Assembly (NCBI GenBank): GCA_903813345.2
Contig: CAIIXF020000004.1
Coordinates: 23,189,985-23,253,984, forward strand
Direction of reading: 5' to 3'
Origin: Owenia fusiformis
Taxonomy: Eukaryota; Annelida; Polychaeta; Sabellida; Oweniidae
Length of the DNA stretch: 64,000 nt
A program made the position numbers and the translations under genes. Of this stretch, positions 48,201-59,561 are shown piece after piece. Under the pieces are notes generated by a model. It did no database searches and was not told the origin of the DNA. It saw nothing but the letters and a program-made list of their open reading frames with translations. Numbering within the stretch: the first letter of the stretch is position 1; every line of letters begins with the position of its first letter.

Positions 48201-50498
48201 CGGGACAATTTATAAATGTTATTCATAGTGCTAGGATGTAATATCAAATGAAAAGTGATCGTGAAACATTGACAAATAATGATTCAATCTTGTTGAGTCA
48301 GTTGATTTCTACGGGGACCTCAAAAATGAACAAATAGTATATCTCCGAGTTATAATTTCTACGGCGACCCTGCGGCCTGTAAAAAACTGGATACGCCGTA
48401 CGGAGGCCGCAAGGCGAGCGTAGTTTTCCTACGCTCGCCGCAGAAAAACACTGATTTAATTGATCTGCGGTCGACGCACGGCCTCCGTACGACAAATGTG
48501 ACTGGGGTGTAAATCTTGTTACAAATTCTTGTTACAAGTGGTGCATTGCGTAATAGGTAATGATATTTCCCCCCAGGTATCAAAAAAAGAACAAAAAGCC
48601 CTGTAGCGCAAATTTCATGGTCGTATGTTTTCCGAGCGCACTAACACTCACATAAACCTTTTGAGAGACATCACGATTTATTGCAATCGAACTCCTGTGG
48701 TGCACTAGCAATTGCAACACGCCGGCGCAGTTGACGTACGCTGTTAACCAACAAGTTTAACACATTGTAATTAGCGGTGTGAGCTAGTGCGCTTGGATGA
48801 ACTGTTTTTGTTGAAAACGTGTGAGCATGTAATTTGCATCGCATGGGCTCATAGTTCTTTTTCGTGATACCTAGAGGGAATACTTATTATTTAGTATACA
48901 ATGCACTCCCAACGGGTAGTTCAAAAACGCGGTCTAATGCTGTTTTTTTAATTCCCCGCGGCGGTGGTGCATTGCGTAATTGGTGAGATTTTCCCCCAGG
49001 TATCAAGAATAAGAACAAAAGGCCCCGTAGCGGAAATTACATGGTCGCATGTTTTCAACAACAAAAAAACTTATCCGAGCACACTAACACTCATATTAAA
49101 TTTTTGAAAGACATTACGGTTTTTTACAATCGAACTCCTGTGGTGTACTAGCAACAAGCCGGCGCAGTTGACATACGCTGTTAACCGACAAGTTTGACAC
49201 ACCGTTATTAGCGGTGTAAGTGCGCTTGAATCAACTGCTTTTTTGTTAAAAACGTGTGAATGTGTAATTTGCATCGCATGGGCTCATTGTTCTTTTTCTT
49301 GATACATAAGGGTAACTTATGATATATTTTGCAATGCACTCTCCTGCGGGTAATTCAAAAACGCAATCTAAAAGTAGGCTTTGACATCGTAAATCTAATA
49401 TATACCTAGTTTCCTAGTTAGTTCAAAAAATTTACTGGAAAGGTTAAACGATTATAGATTACATTTAGATCGACCTGTTGACATTAAGGGGTTTAACACA
49501 CCATGACTTTATTGTGTGAAAACAATACTCCAATTCCGAGAATCATCATTATTCCAAATAAGGACACAATCTTCAGGGGTGTTTGCCAGACGTCCACGAA
49601 AGTGACGCCAAGTATCACTAATACAGTAAGTACTTTTAGAGATACTATCAATCTGGAAATATACATAGTATGCGAAAGTGCCATAAGGGTGAATACTGAA
49701 AGAGTATTAAAACAGACAGAAAACGAATATCTATAAGTACATATTTTGCCATAAGGGAACGAATCCCTAATGTCCCAAAATATGGTTAAATGTACAAGGA
49801 ATGAGAGTCAAGCACCCCCCCCCCCCCCAGTTCCCTCCACCCAGAAACCATAGTCACAATCCAACACATCAGGCCATGCAGAAAAGACTAGTTATCTTCT
49901 TATCTCAATTTCATGCACTTTTTAATTCACAATATTATTCAACTGTTATGAATTATAAAAAGCTAAAACAAAAAGAAAATGCATTTTTATTTTATCCATA
50001 CGGCTTATCGTTTGATCCTTTGAACTTTAAAGAGGTTTAAAACACGTGACTAAATAGTGTATTCAAGATTCACTAAATGTTGTTTTAGGGGAGGGGATAG
50101 GGCCTGGGGCCTTGTTATCATTACCTGCGACGTTGAGTGTATCCAATGCATTCGTGAAACCTTTTTTGAAGTCGATGACACCAACGAATGAAACATCCCG
50201 AAAATAGGCTATGAAGAATATGCAGAACAAAAATCCCAACAAATCCAGCCGTAAGTCCTAATAGAACGACATTCTTGTGGAAATCCAAAAAGATTGCGTA
50301 TCCAAAATACACAGAGTATGCCAAGACTAAAAATACGCGTGTCCATAGTCGAATGTTTGTGTTGTGTGTGTATTTGAATTTTTGTACTTTACAGATCACG
50401 TCACTAACCAATTTGTTAATCCTTGCGTAGTCATTAGGATCATATTCTATCGTTGATGTTCCCACACAGTCATTTGCTAAATTCCCCTTTGTATCCAT
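39245..50498 (-). CDS. SLC28A3: Concentrative nucleoside transporter (SLC28/CNT) homologue with altered substrate site, 11 exons
   Basis: Exons (minus) 50498-50125, 49652-49502, 47610-47422, 45717-45556, 44937-44812, 44447-44317, 42174-42006, 41551-41375, 40854-40749, 40203-40129 and 39273-39245 close in phase to 562 aa. Family landmarks run in order: LLQFLIGLLLLRWKTG, VFGESWTDHF, AEAFVATANIFLG, MTISELHVVLTCGLASISGG, IGASMMSAPAALVMSKLL, IEGLNFETICAYLFSPLALMI, YLSPRSEILGTYAIC and PRRKEDISKIAL, ending AGVLYQESDI. CNTs are multi-pass plasma membrane sodium- or proton-coupled nucleoside importers. Here GQTE reads GTTG, NEFVAY reads SGLVAF, and CGFANxSS reads CNMASITG. Asn of ANIF and Ser of SISG are kept. 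The C-tail is much shorter than in human CNT3. Transport of ordinary nucleosides is therefore doubtful. Confidence 0.9.
39846..40100. mobile_element. Short element with GGCGGAT/ATCCGCC ends
   Basis: ACTGGCGGATTAGGGGGCCC at the left and GGGCCCCCC...CCCAGATCCGCCCCTGG at the right form imperfect inverted ends around a GGGCCAAAAAAGGCCT-rich interior. It lies in the last SLC28 intron and is non-coding. Confidence 0.6.
42650..43252. repeat. Tandem repeat, about 161-bp unit, 4 copies
   Basis: Units start near 42655, 42806, 42966 and 43127, each with GCAGTTAGCA, GTCGGCATTGTCAAACTCTT, GTTTGGAGGGAGGTG and GAATTCTGTGTCAACAT. The first copy lacks about 10 bases and the last is partial. Located in the SLC28 intron 42175-44316. 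Spurious short frames repeat through it. Confidence 0.9.
43972..44156. mobile_element. Candidate MITE with ATATACTACT ends
   Basis: ATATACTACTCAAAAAGGCTAAGG at left against CCTTAACTTAGTAGTAGTATAT at right, inverted with gaps. About 185 bp, no coding capacity. Boundaries uncertain. Confidence 0.4.
45168..45421. mobile_element. Solo right arm of element family A
   Basis: Matches the right half of the 869-1649 element from the TTTCCCATTG region to the terminal CTTATGGAGGGGAGTG, followed by TA (45422-45423). The left arm is missing. It lies in an SLC28 intron. Confidence 0.8.
46170..46520. repeat. Dispersed repeat family B, copy 2
   Basis: Similar to 31376-31680 over TTTCATTCATACTAAAATCA, ATAACATCAAAAAAGTAGAT, AGTCTTGAAGTTCATA and CAAAGGGTCGACATCC. 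It contains a C-rich run (about 46436-46458). Confidence 0.6.
48021..48509. mobile_element. PIF/Harbinger-type MITE with TAA duplication
   Basis: CACCCCAGTCACATTT (from 48021) and AAATGTGACTGGGGTG (to 48509) are exact inverted ends, flanked by TAA on both sides (48018-48020 and 48510-48512). The interior is GC-rich for this window, with repeated TACGCTCGCCG and CGGCCTCCGTACG motifs. It lies in the SLC28 intron 47611-49501. Confidence 0.75.
48541..48906. mobile_element. Fold-back element, copy 1 of a tandem pair
   Basis: GTGCATTGCGTAAT...CAGGTATCA...AGAACAAAAAGCC...GCAAATTTCATG on the left is inverted at the right as CATGTAATTTGC...GGCTCATAGTTCTTTTT...TGATACCTAG...ATGCAC. The arms are about 100 bases. 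The middle contains CTCCTGTGGTGCACTAGCAA and CGCCGGCGCAGTTGAC. Confidence 0.7.
48967..49339. mobile_element. Fold-back element, copy 2 of a tandem pair
   Basis: A near copy of 48541-48906 in the same orientation, only about 60 bases downstream. It shares GTGCATTGCGTAATTGGT, CCCCCAGGTATCAAG, CTCCTGTGGTG and GCCGGCGCAGTTGACATACG. The pair suggests a duplication or a target preference for its own sequence. Confidence 0.7.
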
Positions 50499-53023
50499 AT
50501 TTTGACAATAGCAAGTGAAGTTTCTATTACTACTAACCCTTGTTTGTGTTGGGCAATTAATTCGACAAATGTTTCATTGCATTGTTTTATTCAAGAACGA
50601 AGCTCCCTAAAAAGATAACACTGTTACCCATATCATAAGAATAGTGCTATGTCATCTAGCATCGACGCAATCGTGTTGAACATAAGATCTTAAAATATCA
50701 CTAAAGCTTGCACTTTGGTAATTAGTTTTTGAGATTCCTTCAAAAAGAAATTTACGACTTACCTAATCTCAAGATGAATAGTTGATCAAGCAGTCAATCA
50801 TAAGTCAAATGCTGTCGGCCAATCACGGACAGTGCGGATTTTTAACATTGAGAGTTAAACGATGTTTGCACTCAACATTAAAGTCATCACTACTTTCTAA
50901 CCGATTTGACATTAATTGTTCTTATTCTAGGATGATCCTACGTTTTTACCCATCGAAATATATAAACTGTGGACGCCTCCTTTAGGGGTTTGGAATTGGG
51001 CTAAAGATGAATTCTCTTCAGAAAGCTATCTACAGCTCCAAAATCGTTGCCACTTATGCACTGGCCAATTTTTGTCCAAAGCAGTTCTTATGAACACTGT
51101 TCCAATACTAGTTACTTTGACGGAACGTCAATGGAAAATGGATGAACATCCTGGATACATTTTTTGGTTTTCTCGATTTAAACCTACTTATAAGTCAAGT
51201 TGCGGTAGGCGCAACGTTAGACAATATAGTATACCTTTAAGAAATGCTCTCGGTTCGGAATTTGATTGTTTAAATAAAGCTGTAATTTATGCATTTAGAC
51301 TATTGCTTTTGTTACATTGACGTAAGTCGTCAAAGTAACATACATTGGTAATATAATGGACTTTCATCAATGTAACAAAAGCGAGGTACTAAATATATGG
51401 ATTGCAACTTCATTAACAAAACAAATTCCAAATCGAAGAAACTTGTTAAAGCAAGACTATATTTTCAAGCTTTGTGCAGAATAAATAATCTGCAACTTGA
51501 CTTAAAGGTAGGTTTAAATCGAGAAAACAAAAAAATCGTAACCAGGAAGTTCATCCATTTTGTTGCATTGACGTTCCGTCAAAGTTAAAACAAAAACGAC
51601 ATCAAGACACATGGAACAATACAATATGACAAGTGTGCTGTCATTTTTAAATTTTATATATTTATATTTCAACATATTTTATTTAAAGTTAAACAGTATA
51701 CATAAGATTCGATAAAATGTGCAACAGACTATATCCAATTGGTTTATATTGGAGACAAAAATTTGAGTCAATTTGAGAATGTTGTGTAATGCACGGTTAT
51801 ATCATATGAAGGAGGTACAGGCATACAGTTTACCTGAGGTACTATATATATGTAGAACCTATTATGTAATCAAATAATTCAAGGAGGAAACTTAAAATTC
51901 TTGCTTTTTCTTGTGTTTAATAATATCGTTATTTTGGATAAGATTTTAAATTCTTACTTTTTACATCCAAAACCTGTCCTTTTTCAATAATATCATTGTT
52001 TGGATAAAATGCAAAGTTTCAACTTTTATCTGACTATAAAGGTAATTTTTCGCTTTGCACTTCCAAAATCTGTTCTATGTTTAATAATATATATATTTGG
52101 ATACAAACTTTGTGGACTTTTTGCTAACTTCCAAAACAATTTTTCTGGTTAAATTTCACCTTTTATCTAAATTTTATTCAAAAGTTAAACTGCTCCTGAA
52201 CATGGTCCATTGCACACAGTTTATTCGATTCACTACACAGATACACAATAAGCATACGTGGCTTCTAAAATCCACTTTTAGAATGCATAGCTTCTAAAAT
52301 TATTTTATATTGTTACAAAAACAAAACTAACATAATAATTTAGCTTAATGTCCGTTATAGATTTCAATCACATTAATTATTAACAAACGTATAAAACACA
52401 AGAATGGACAATTTCAAGTTTAGTTGGTGGATTGATCGATAAGAACAAAAACAAATAAACTAATAAACCTTGCTTCATTGTTTGGACCAAATATTGCGTT
52501 TTTACGTAATTTCTGAAGTTTTTCATAATTGATGAATTGATATATTACATTATTTCTGTCATAATGTTCATATTGTCTTTTGAGTACCTTTAAAAAGGAA
52601 ACAACAGTTAGGTGATTGAATTATCTTTACGACAGCACTGGTAGCCAGAGGGGTTTAAATTGCATTTATATTTTCTTATGTCCAAACGTTATACTAGTAT
52701 ATATATATATTATAAATAGCGCTCCTAATATGTACATGGTTCTTCTAATACATGATGAAATCTACGCTATGCAATAATTCCTAAATGTTACATTTTACTT
52801 TTACTCTCGGCAAATCGGTGATGTATGTGTAACCCATATTTTTGACTATAATATATAATATAAAGCACACGCCCCAGTCACGTGTGTGTTGTCTAGAAAG
52901 GGAATGGTCATGGTCACATGACGTCCTGATAAACAATAAACTCATATGACACACCATGTGTGTGGTATTTAAGATTCTATTGGACGGATCAATGTAATCC
53001 TGAGTCGTTCGAAGTGCAGCACT
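50499..53023. other. Intergenic, upstream of the SLC28 gene
   Basis: Apart from the element at 51095-51588 I see no coding sequence. Only short AT-rich frames without splice-site or family support. Confidence 0.45.
51095..51588. mobile_element. Element family C, longer member
   Basis: It starts CACTGTTCCAATACTAGTTA then CTTTGACGGAACGTCAATGG, and ends CATTGACGTTCCGTCAAAG. The terminal AACTAGT part is missing at the right. An internal palindrome (TTGTTACATTGACGTAAGTCG with TCATCAATGTAACAAAAG) lies at about 51305-51380. Related to the 37856-37981 MITE. Confidence 0.6.
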
Positions 53024-53198
53024 GACAAATTAATGGGTGCATGTGCACTCTATGAGTCCTGTACATGGACAAATTAATGGGTGCATGTGCACTCTATGAG
53101 TCCTGTACATGGACAAATTAATGGGTGCATGTGCACTCTATGAGTACTGTTCATGGACAAATTAATGGGTGCAGGTTCACTCTGTGCGCCCTGTCATG
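53024..53198. repeat. 44-bp minisatellite, 4 copies
   Basis: The unit begins GACAAATTAATGGGTGCATG and ends GAGTCCTGTACATG. The first two copies are identical; the third and fourth are progressively diverged. Confidence 0.95.
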
Positions 53199-54689
53199 GA
53201 CGATTATTGTTGTTTTATACACCACTTTTTTCTTGAGCTTTGGGCTCCAGTTTTAGAGTATGGACGGATATCTGTTAAACCCATAGATATGTCATCGGGA
53301 TATTGGCAGCAAAGCATACGATCATCCAAGTATAATCAAAATATGTTGTCCTTATGTTCCAAACATATTCCAGATAATTAATATTTTATATAATAAACGA
53401 ATTAAAATGTAGATGTGAATATTCCAAACTTCATTTCACAAAGGGTTTCTATACAAGATGTTCTCTAAGTTAAAACCAATGAAGGCATCCTATCTTCGCT
53501 TTAGATGGACGGATCAATTTCTGTAAAATTTGTATTTTTGCTGCAATGTTTATATTATCTTCGTATTCGATTAATATTCTTAATCCTTGAATGTTAATTT
53601 AGTTCGGTTTTGCTTCATGCGTAAGTAACCACGCAAAGGATTATGTTGAGAGTTACTGCTCTCATATCTGTTTTCCATTTGTTCTATAAATCTGCTGACT
53701 AGCATAATATGACAACGAGATGGCCCCAGAGGGACAGTTATCCCAGGGGTAAAGTATACCTGGGAAACAGTTAAATATTTCAGGTAAAAGCGGTCTATGT
53801 TCCTTCAATGACGTCAAGCTCTATCATCGATTTGGTACCCATCCACGGTAAGGACGTAAAAGAGGGGTGAGGTCAATTGCACTCCTTGACGAGTGACCTT
53901 AATACGACATTTATGATCGAATATAGCGAAATCCATGTCGGTCCCATCATCCTCGTCGGCAAAGTTGATCTGGAATTGGATTTCAATGTAATGATTTATT
54001 AATACAGTATAACAGTTTGCATAGTAGCTTTATTTCATCAATTGATCATGTTTATCAGGCAATTGACACCAATATGGGTGTATATAGTTTCATATGATTA
54101 GATCATATACAATAGTATACCATACTTGAGTGGGTTTGGGGTAACTATCACCCGGGAATATATATCATATCTAAGGAGTGGGCAGAGTATATTGAATATG
54201 TCCTGCTCTAGGCCAAATGCGGGCAAATATAATATATCCATCCTGCTTCCGGTATGGAATTTTTCAAAAGTTTAAAGAATTAAAAAAGTTCAAATGTTCC
54301 AATATCATTGTATTGAACTAAAGGAATATGACGAAAATGTTAATTATGAATTGTACTTTAACAGAACAGACCTATCTTGTCATTTGAAAAAGGTGGAAAG
54401 GGTTATATCTACCCCAAACCCATTCAAGTATGAGATACACCAGTTATGTACGATCGGTTTAGGATACAGGGTATATTCCTCGGGAACTCGGGGAGTTATA
54501 AATATATCCCTCAGGAGACACCCTATATCCAGAACCTCCCAGTACATAACCTTTACATATATTAGCATTCAAAAACAAAAACGTTAAGAGACAAAACATA
54601 TTAAGTCAAAATGTTCATCTACTTTATAATGATACTACTTAATTTAAAGAACTTTAAAATGTCCTTTTTAAATTTCACATCGAAAAAAG
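53199..54689. other. Intergenic, no gene seen
   Basis: Short open frames only. The frame across 54294-54587 has no splice-site or family support. Confidence 0.4.
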
Positions 54690-54890
54690 CTGTAAATACG
54701 AGTTTTCATACAAAAAAGTCCAATCACTTTCAAATAATGTGGGATAGAAAAATCCGGTCTGAAAGCCCATAGGCGTTTCAAAGGGCCATCATCCCTTCTC
54801 AAAGCCGTCGCCATATTCCATAAAACACAACCATTTTCAATGATCATCAGGAGAAAACTATGAATGGTTTGGATAAAATGAATGAATACA
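54690..54890. repeat. Dispersed repeat family B, copy 3
   Basis: Shares CCATAAAACACAAC, ATCATCAGGAGAAAACTATG, AATGTGGGATA and CAAAGGG with the copy at 31376-31680. Confidence 0.65.
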
Positions 54891-54929
54891 TATTGAAAAA
54901 GAAGAAGAAATGGTGGAGGAATACTTCTA

Positions 54930-55996
54930 CGAGGGTTGTCCCAGAAGTAATGCACTTTATGCTCTAACTTTATCAATGGTTAATATTTTTCCATGAAATT
55001 TTCAGTAAATGTTCCTTAGAGACATTTTGATTATTCTACAAATTTTCATGTTGACTGATAAAACTATATTGATGTTATAATAAAATCAAGTAGGTGAGTT
55101 TGGGTAGGGCGGGGCAGGTTATACAGTCACGTCAAAAGGAATAAAAAATTGAAAATATGAAATAATTGATCAACAAATACCATTTTGTGTAGCTATAAGA
55201 AGTATGCCCAAAAATACATTTTAAGATACTAAATTACAATGAGCACATCTGAGATTTAATGGATGTATATTACACAGTGTCATATTTCACATTTTCTCAG
55301 AATATTGCCCTTTGTATGTTATGTACTTTTGATGCCTGTCAGGTCAAACACTCTTGGCAATTTCTTCCACTGTGACTTGTGAAGTCTTTGCCTCCCATGT
55401 TTGGAGTTGTCATCCAGGGTCAAGTCATCTCTTTTAAATCTCTTCTGCCACCTCATAATTGTAGTTCTATCTGGTATATACTCCTTATATACTTTCTTCA
55501 TGGTAGCATAAGTTTTGCATGGCTGTGAGTCCAAGTGAAGTATGAAATTAGGCCACCAAACGCAAGGCCTTCTGTTATCAGGTGAGAATTTCAGCCATTT
55601 TTGCAATTTTTTGACTTTGACTGTATTTGAATTTTTGACTATTGAACTGTGATATTATGACAACACAGTGCTAAATGTCATTATTTGTACTTGTTTAACA
55701 TCATGCTGAATAAATTTAACAATTTCCCAAACATTTTGATCATTTAAAAGAAAGAAATATTAATAAAATAACACTTTGGATCTTTTCATAATTAGAGAAA
55801 TTGGTACCTGCCCCGCCTACCCCTACCCCCATGTTGCTATAGCAACCATATTAAGACTTAATATTAATGTTTGATGCTGAAACTTCAGAATATAATAGAC
55901 AAGACTTCGATTGTTATATACACAAAATTTCGGCTGAATTGAAGAATATTGAAGCAAGTTAGAGCATATAGTGCATTACTTCTGGGACAACCCTCG
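54930..55996. mobile_element. Mariner-like element, 1067 bp, decayed
   Basis: CGAGGGTTGTCCCAGAAGTA (from 54930) and TACTTCTGGGACAACCCTCG (to 55996) are perfect inverted ends with TA on both sides (54928-54929, 55997-55998). The inverted similarity runs on through AATGCACTTTATGCTCTAACTT. It is close to known mariner ends with a GTCCCAAAAGTA-like core. An inner inverted pair (GTAGGGCGGGGCAGGT near 55110 and ACCTGCCCCGCCTACC near 55807) marks a second palindrome. Only a transposase N-terminal relic remains. Confidence 0.85.
55319..55606 (-). pseudogene. Mariner transposase N-terminal helix-turn-helix relic
   Basis: 95 codons containing PDRTTIMRWQKRFKRDDLTL then DDNSKHGRQ. This corresponds to the second helix-turn-helix and the D-x-x-R/K-x-GRP linker of mariner transposases. 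The catalytic DDD/DDE domain is absent, so it cannot be active. Confidence 0.6.
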
Positions 55997-58200
55997 TATT
56001 AAAAATTAGCAATAAGTTCATAATGCTATCAATTTGTAAACGTTGCTCCCTACGATCTATGATATCATAAACATAGTGAATATATTTCGGTTTCATCTGC
56101 CTGACAAAAGAGGGCGGGTATGTTGAAAAAGGTAATTTTAATGAAGTTAATTAATGTTTAATTAAGTGATGATACGTAAATTCAGTGCATGTCACTTTGA
56201 GGAGTACAATACAACAAGTGCCACATTCTATGGACACATTGGCAAAACTTTGGGGGAAACACAATTTCTAATTTTTAATGGCGATGAAGATGTCGATCTT
56301 AGTGAGGTTAAATCTATATGCACTCCCGCAACTTAGATGCTATTGTTGCCAATATTTGTATTTAAGATCGATTGGAGAAAGTATGTACAAAAATGAGTTT
56401 TAAGATTGCTTCATTACTTTGAGTTATGTGGGTTTATTTCATATAATCAAGCGATATTAATTTGTAAAAAAATCAAACGTTTAAAATCAAAATGTATGAG
56501 AACAAATCTATTTAATGCAATAAACGAATATTGAATGGTGTCTGTGTTTACGAATTGTCAAATAATGTCGCTAGCTTCGTACACTTTATCCAATTGAACG
56601 CAAAGACAAGATTTATTTTCTCGGTCTGACACGCAATGTCTGCCTTCTCAAAGCTGCTTTATTCAATTACATATTTCATTAACTAGCTAAATTGTCAACA
56701 ATGACAACAGACGAGATATGGATACCTCCCTAAAAATCCAACAATTTTTATTTCATGAATATGTTATGAACCTCATGCTACAATATTTAGAATTTCCTTG
56801 TTGATAACATCAAATTAGATATCCGAATTCTTCTATTCAGGTAATAAAATCAATATCACAATGGAAATTATCTTATGCCTTAGACAAATATTCCTCCCGC
56901 ATTTGCATATTTAAATGAATAAACACAAGGAGCACATCGAACTCGCGTCTCGAACCCGCAACCTCGTGGTTACGGCGCCCAATCGCCTAGCCCGAACGTG
57001 CCGTAACATATCCTGTCACCCCGTAAAGGCATGTTTACTAACCGTAGTTTCCATAGGATGGTTATTACACCATAGCTCCATGCTATCCTTCTTAAGGGTA
57101 AGAGAGCATGGCCTGCTGTCTAACGTCCAGTTCCATGTCTTGTAAACCTGGTCTTCTCCAGTCCTTGTGTATGCCGATAGTTCTGGATTAGGAGCTGGCT
57201 TTGTCCTGGAAACAGACGAACAATAATGCTTAATTAATGAATTAAAAGCTGACGTGTGTAGTCCTAAGATTTATAGGAATGCAGAGGTATAATGGGTAAT
57301 TGAATTCGAAAGACGACATACTTTGTACTTGATGCTAAGGAGAAATGCGTCACTGATTTAAAAAATCTACATATTTTGTCCTAAAAGCAGAGGAATAATG
57401 GATTGTAGAATTTTAAACTGATATGCTTTGAAAGATAGAGGCTGCCATGCTTTGTTATTAATACAAAAGAACAATGAAATATAAGTAACGAATAATTAAA
57501 GCTGACATGCTTTGCCATTAAGGCCCCTTACATATGAACTAAAGCCCCTCGACGTCAACTTGCGTTTACTGACGAATAGGACTTGAGTAAAATCCGTTCC
57601 AATTAATAGATGTACGTTGCACACCGTTTGGGTGTTCGTATGCGGAAGAATCGTTTCGGGAAGCTTCGGACGGCTTAAGGAAGTATGCGCTTCGGTTCGC
57701 ATGTTATCGTTCCCAATCGCCATGATCTACAATTTACCCAATTCGCAAGGCTGCTTTAATGAATTCATTCATATGTGAGGAGGTATATATGATGTAGAAG
57801 AAGAATGAATCGTCAAATTTAAAACTGACAAACTTTATCGTAAAATGTAAAAGTACAGCGAATTACACATCCTTGAAGAGCCTAGCTTTCAATTTTTGTA
57901 TGATCTAAGATGGATGAGGCTTTACCCGATATTACATCAAAGCAATTTTGCTCAAAATTACTTTTCATTTCTTCGTGTTTCATTAGCGAACTATTGATTT
58001 CTACTGTGTCAAATAAGTTTATCCTTTGTTTGTCTTGTTCTTTCAAGTATGTTTTAATTATGATATTGTTGATGTCAGGCAACCAGAAATAACAGAAATA
58101 TGATCCGATTTGATATGTTTTCCTGATTTAGTACTTAGCCTTTGGCAATAAGGGTTAATTCGTTAATCAGAAAAAAACAAACTATGCTTGTTGTCAAACA
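55997..58200. other. Intergenic with SINE-like and retroelement-like fragments
   Basis: No host gene recognised. It contains the tRNA-like segment at 56930-57030 and a short plus-strand frame at about 57144-57229 reading LVYADSSGLGAGFVL, which resembles the first catalytic strand of retroelement RNase H domains. Confidence 0.4.
56930..57030 (-). repeat. tRNA-derived SINE-like segment
   Basis: On the minus strand, GGTTGCGGGTTCGAGACGC has a good Pol III B box (GGTTCGAGAC). It is preceded by TTCGGGCTAGGCGATTGGGC, as in the anticodon-arm-to-T-arm part of tRNA-derived SINEs. A full tRNA cloverleaf is not supported. Confidence 0.45.
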
Positions 58201-58202
58201 AG

Positions 58203-58940
58203 GAGACCTGTTGTAACAATTTAGGTGTTGATATTAAATCTTGGATGAAACTGTCGTCTGCTTAAAAGGGAAGCTGATGTAACAATTTAGGTGTTGAGAT
58301 TGAATGAAACTTTCGTCTGCTAAAGCAAATAGCCCCGGTGTAACAATTTAGGTGTTGAGATTGAATGAAACTTTCGTCTGCTAAAACAAAAAGCCCCGGT
58401 GTAAAAATTTAGGTGTTGAGATTTAACCTTGAATGAAACTTTTATCTGCTAAAACTAAGAGCCCTGGTGTAGCAATTTAGGTGTTGAGATTTAACCTTGA
58501 ATGAAACTTTTATCTGCTAAAACTAAGAGCCCTTGTGTAGCAATTTAGGTGTTGAGATTCAACCTTGAATGAAACTTTTATCTGCTAAAACTAAGAGCCC
58601 TGGTATAGCAATTTAGGTGTTGAGATTTAACCCTCAATAAAACTTTCGTCTGCTAAAACTAAGAGCCCTGGTGTAAAAACTTAGGTGTTTAATGAAACTT
58701 TCGTCTACTAAAACAAATAGAGCTGATGTAAGAATTTAGATGTTGAGATTCAATCCTGAATAAAACTTTCGTCTGTCAAAACAAAGAGCCCTTGAATGAC
58801 AATTTAGGTGTAGTTGATATTAAAGCTTGAATGAAACCTTTGTCTGCTCAAACATAGAGCCCTTGTGTAATAATATAGGTGCTGATATTGAACCGTGAAC
58901 GAAACTTTCCATGGTGTAGTAATTTAGGTGCTGAGACTAA
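58203..58940. repeat. Minisatellite, units of about 54-70 bp, roughly 12 copies
   Basis: Each unit contains AATTTAGGTGTTGAGATT, a variable TTAACCTTG segment, AATGAAACTTT(C/T)GTCTGC and TAAAACTAAGAGCCC(T/C)GGTGTA. Unit length differs through presence or absence of the middle segment. Confidence 0.9.
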
Positions 58941-59559
58941 AACTTGATAATATTATTAATTAAGTTGCTTAGAATTTGTATTTCAACATAATTTTGCTTG
59001 AAACCTTTTAATATTTCATAAAATTCTAAATCTCGTTCAAACGAGATTTCATAAATATCCTTATTCACTGGCATTTCACAAACAAATGAAATATGTCGAT
59101 TGGTTATTGATCTTACGAAATTTTTATTTTCAATGAAAGTTGAACATGGTGCTATTGAATGCAGTTAAATGTCGAACATCCAATCTTTATAATGGGCAAA
59201 CGATTTTGTTACGTAGCCGTTGACCCTGTAGTTCAGTCGTTTACTGTTTATTTGTATATAGCTAAAGCGTTATAGATTTATGGATAACCAGTATCGGTAA
59301 TACGTTCAAACTTTACAAAACAAATTTCATTTAAAGCCACATGTCGATACACTCTACTTCAAAAGATCTAAACGCTAGATGAAAACAATTAAATGAAGGA
59401 CAGTGTTTCACAATAAAAATAAATATGTCAACACAAGTGCCGAATAAGGTCAGAACCAGCGATGATCCAACGTCCAGAAAAATTGTCTTAATTTCCTGCG
59501 AATTGTTGTGACTGTTTTTGCTATTTATTATAATTACACAATGTGATAAAGAGGCTAGA
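58941..59559. other. Intergenic, no gene seen
   Basis: AT-rich spacer between the minisatellite and a mariner relic. Nothing else recognised. Confidence 0.4.
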
Positions 59560-59561
59560 TA

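Noticed and set aside
53700-53960. Segment with TTATCCCAGGGG considered as an rRNA fragment
   Set aside because: Only short chance matches; the surrounding sequence does not follow rRNA.
58203-58940. Regular repeats considered as a CRISPR-like array
   Set aside because: Units are contiguous with variable internal segments and no unique spacers, and the genome is eukaryotic. It is a minisatellite.
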